From positions 15,001 to 35,000 of the forward strand of contig JAHBMJ010004324.1 in NCBI GenBank assembly GCA_018398765.1: a stretch of DNA of 20,000 nucleotides. The letters are read 5' to 3'. Numbering within the stretch: the stretch's first letter is position 1; each line of letters begins with the position of its first letter. The stretch comes from Chromera velia (lineage: Eukaryota > Sar > Chromeraceae). The translations under genes and the position numbers were made by a program. The notes below the pieces were generated by a model that was not told the DNA's origin, ran no database searches, and saw only the letters and a program-made list of their open reading frames with translations. This document shows positions 17,801 through 20,000 of the stretch, in pieces.

Positions 17801-18526
17801 TTAAATCAGCCTCATTGCAGAAGGTGGCGCGTTCGTCAAACCAAAAGAAACGCCCAGCCACTCAAAAGAGCCATATTGCATTGTGAAGGCTGTCTTGGGG
17901 ATGTCTTCTTCCCTGACTCTCATTTGGTGATAGTACTGACGTACTAGATCTAGAGTCGTGAAAAATCATACCCCATGGAGTCGATCGATTAATTCCTGCA
18001 GATGAGGGAGTGAATGCTTATCTTTTATTGTGATGCGATTCAAGCCTGTATAATCCCAACACATCCTCATCGATCCGTCTTTCTTTTGTACGAAAAGAAC
18101 AGGAGCAGCATAAGGAGAAGCAGACGGTTGAATGAATCCTTGTTTAAGATATATGTCTAGCTGTCTCCTCAGCTTATCTGTCTCTCCTACTGATAATCGG
18201 TAAGGTGGACGCACAGGAGGTGAATGACCAGGCTCAAGTTCAATTTTAAAGTCCAAATGAGGACCTCTGGACGGTAGCAGATGAGAGAGTCGATCAGAAA
18301 AAAGAGACGCATGATCTGCCACAATTTCTTTTACATCACAAGGCACCTCTGGATCTAGTCAATTAAGAAATACACACACTTCAGAAAGATCAGAAGAAGA
18401 ATAGACAGGATGATCAGAAGAAAGAGAAGAAAGAAAGTCAGACCCATGAATCCCTTTGTCATCCATTCTCCCCTTTCCATTCCCCCCCAATTCATTCACT
18501 TCAGTTGTCTGCACTTTGCACTCCTC
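17801..18526 (-). pseudogene. Reverse transcriptase N-terminal part, interrupted
   Basis: In frame with the protease, it carries FIQPSASPYAAPVLFVQKKD, RMCWDYTGLNRITIKDKHSL, TLDLVRQYYHQMRV and TAFTMQYGSFEWLGVSFGL, then TNAPPSA. These are the fingers and palm motifs of Ty3/gypsy RT (usual forms PSxSPxASPV, MCVDYRxLN, LDLxxGYxQ, FGLTNAPxxF). Stops interrupt at 18361 (TGA), 17968 (TGA) and 17803 (TAA). The consensus V of MCVDY is W here. Confidence 0.88.
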
Positions 18527-19330
18527 CTATGCAGGTAGTCGTGGGTGCACCGTCTCCATGTACACGTTATGAAACGGCGCTCCCCTCTTGATGCAACGTC
18601 TAGCCTGCACAGGATTCAAGAAGGGAAGGCAATTTTCATCTTTCTTGTACCTTCCTTTCAAAATCACTTCACGGCGTTTGAAAGAGAACCAAAGAGACCG
18701 AGTTGGATGGTCAAGCTTGACGTTGTGTGCGTCACTCCATTTTTGACCGAGGATCACGTCATAGCCATCCAGGTCAGCAAGCAATGCACCCATAATTTCT
18801 GAATGCCCCTGTATACGCAGAGGCACTTGAGGTGCATACTCACTGACCGTAGCGTCCAGTCTCCCATTCTCCTTCACCGCCATCCGACATCTCATAGGGG
18901 TCGAAAACCTGCAAATATGGAGCTGCCGATTATGTGCAAACTTGCTATCAACAAAAATGTTATCAGCTCCATTATCATAAAACACTTTGACTGGACTGCC
19001 AGCAATCGTGCCTTGATAGACAAATCCCTCTCTGTAACTTTCATCACCATCATCCTCTTCTTCCTCCTCCGACCCCCCACCTTCTTCCTCAATATTTTTT
19101 ATTTCTTCCTCAACTTCTCTACGTACCTCAGGTTCCCAAGGAACCACGACGCGATCATCCTCTCTCCGGCCGGGAATCGTTCTCACTCCCGCCATTCGTC
19201 TGAATCCTATCCGACGCGCTGGTTGTAACCCCCGGGGCAGTAAAGACGTTTGCCGACCAAACGATGGAGTGTCGTTGAAGGTACGCCCCTGTCCCCCCGA
19301 AAGAACATTGCTTCCGAACCCCTTGCCTGG
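18527..19330 (-). pseudogene. Retroelement aspartic protease
   Basis: Open from the TAG at 19333 to a TAG at 18529-18527. An acidic linker (EEEGGGSEEEEEDDGDES) precedes the protease fold: GTIAGSPVKVFYDNGADNIF holds the active-site loop, and DLDGYDVILGQKWSDAHN matches the second conserved strand (GYD-[VI]-[IL]-LG-x-x-W). The catalytic triad should be D-[ST]-G but reads D-N-G (codons at 18976-18968), so activity is doubtful. Confidence 0.85.
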
Positions 19331-19534
19331 CTAACGAGTCTCTTCCCTCCCCCCCGATGCAAAGGGCGACCCAGAAGGAGAAGGGTATCAAGCCCCTTCA
19401 TAGTATCTGCGAGGAGGAGAGCTTTCTCGTCGAAACTCAGGAAACTAGGCTGCTCGCTGTGGAGGTTCCCGCCATCCTCCGAATGGGGACGTGTACATGG
19501 CGCGTGCCTGCGGGGGACTGCGTAACCCATTCCA

Positions 19535-19576
19535 GCACTGCCTCATCTGGTGATTGGGATCACCACACCGGAGGCA
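19535..19576 (-). pseudogene. Gag CCHC zinc knuckle
   Basis: CLRCGDPNHQMRQC is a perfect C-X2-C-X4-H-X4-C knuckle, the nucleic-acid-binding motif of Gag nucleocapsid. It lies five codons beyond the TAG at 19591 in the same frame and is followed in that frame by further stops at 19447 (TAG), 19390 (TGA) and 19333 (TAG). Confidence 0.85.
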
Positions 19577-19588
19577 AAGTCCCCGTCT

Positions 19589-20000
19589 CTATTTTTCCTC
19601 CCACAGGGCCTGAGACAATCTGGGGTCGCAAAGCGGCATGCCACGACGCATCCCACAGAGTTCTATCGGAGCCGGTCCAGTTGGGTCAATCGGTGGAGAC
19701 CCCCCTGGAATTGGTCCTGCCCCTTTGGCCCACTTTCCTCCCCGAGCTGATGCCTGTTGAAGCCAGGCCTCATTGTCCAAGGCCTTCTCTATGGCCTCCT
19801 GCAGAGTCTGCGGCTCCTGCCTGTCGGTCTGAAACATGACGGCAGGTGGCAAACCCTCGATGTAGCTGTCAAGGAGGTCCCACTCACTTGTCCCTGCCTT
19901 TTTCAGCTTCAGAGCCTCGACGTCAAACTTGTTATTGTAGTCGCTAACAGTTCTAGTGCACCTGAGGATTGCGATCTTCTTCTTTGCTGCCCTGCGGACA
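19589..20000 (-). pseudogene. Retroelement gag fragment
   Basis: The frame enters at the right edge (..RTVSDYNNKFDVEALKLKKA) and continues WDLLDSYIEGLPPAV and TLQEAIEKALDNEAWLQQ, the Y-x-x-GL...L-x-EAI-x-x-A pattern of Ty3-type Gag capsid. It stops at TAG 19591-19589, just before the zinc knuckle in the same frame, so the stop is a lesion rather than the natural end. Confidence 0.8.

Larger units (their letters stand above)
14449..20000 (-). mobile_element. Ty3/gypsy chromovirus LTR retrotransposon, 5' end beyond window
   Basis: Domain order on the minus strand: gag, CCHC zinc knuckle, aspartic protease, reverse transcriptase, RNase H, integrase, chromodomain. Integrase downstream of RT defines Ty3/gypsy, and the C-terminal chromodomain defines chromoviruses. 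All domains sit in one uninterrupted frame phase, from the gag stop at 19591 to the terminal stop at 15176, with no frameshift but eight in-frame stops between 19591 and 17801. The candidate 3' LTR is at 14449-15164; the 5' LTR and gag start lie to the right. Not autonomous as it stands. Confidence 0.92.

Noticed and set aside
17801-19591. Stop-codon reassignment explaining the in-frame stops
   Set aside because: TAG, TGA and TAA all occur, while EF-P ends properly at TGA and pol at TAG. One reassigned codon would not explain this; mutation does.

Overview
This is nuclear DNA from an intron-rich eukaryote that probably carries a complex, red-alga-derived plastid. Three things point there. Both host genes are split by many GT-AG introns. 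Microsatellites are dense. One gene encodes a bacterial-type elongation factor P whose N-terminus reads as a signal peptide ending at an 'ADA|FAPAG' site, the Phe-at-+1 signature of plastid proteins in stramenopiles, cryptophytes and chromerids. With Ty3/gypsy elements also present, my best guess is a chromerid alga such as Chromera velia; the clade is inference.

Layout, with everything major on the minus strand. (1) 1-8681: one long gene for a GDA1/CD39-family apyrase (nucleoside triphosphate diphosphohydrolase). I rebuilt 11 exons by splice-site and phase matching; all five apyrase conserved regions (ACR1-5) appear in order, and the gene runs off the left edge. Two long charged insertions interrupt the C-terminal half. 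Introns are packed with (AC)n(AG)n, (ACAG)n, a 51-bp minisatellite and long purine tracts. One exon between 5222 and 6106 could not be resolved. (2) 8682-10886: intergenic, holding a sharply AT-rich island of about 1.1 kb with a 205-bp MITE (perfect 8-bp target duplication) and a decayed plus-strand coding remnant. (3) 10887-13374: five-exon, 226-aa EF-P gene, predicted plastid-targeted, with Arg where many EF-Ps carry a modified Lys. (4) 13375-14448: intergenic, with a G-rich duplication, a C/CA-rich tract and a TTAG repeat. (5) About 14449-20000: a Ty3/gypsy chromovirus. Gag, zinc knuckle, protease, reverse transcriptase, RNase H, integrase and chromodomain lie in one continuous frame. Eight in-frame stops all fall in the gag-to-RT half, while the final 874 codons are fully open. 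The 5' end of the element lies beyond the right edge.

The two host genes have no evident functional link: one product is predicted to enter the secretory system and hydrolyse nucleotides, the other to help plastid ribosomes through proline stretches. I see no new multi-gene system. The most unusual items are the mosaic decay of the retroelement, the apyrase insertions, the inverted microsatellites around an apyrase exon, and the EF-P modification-site residue.
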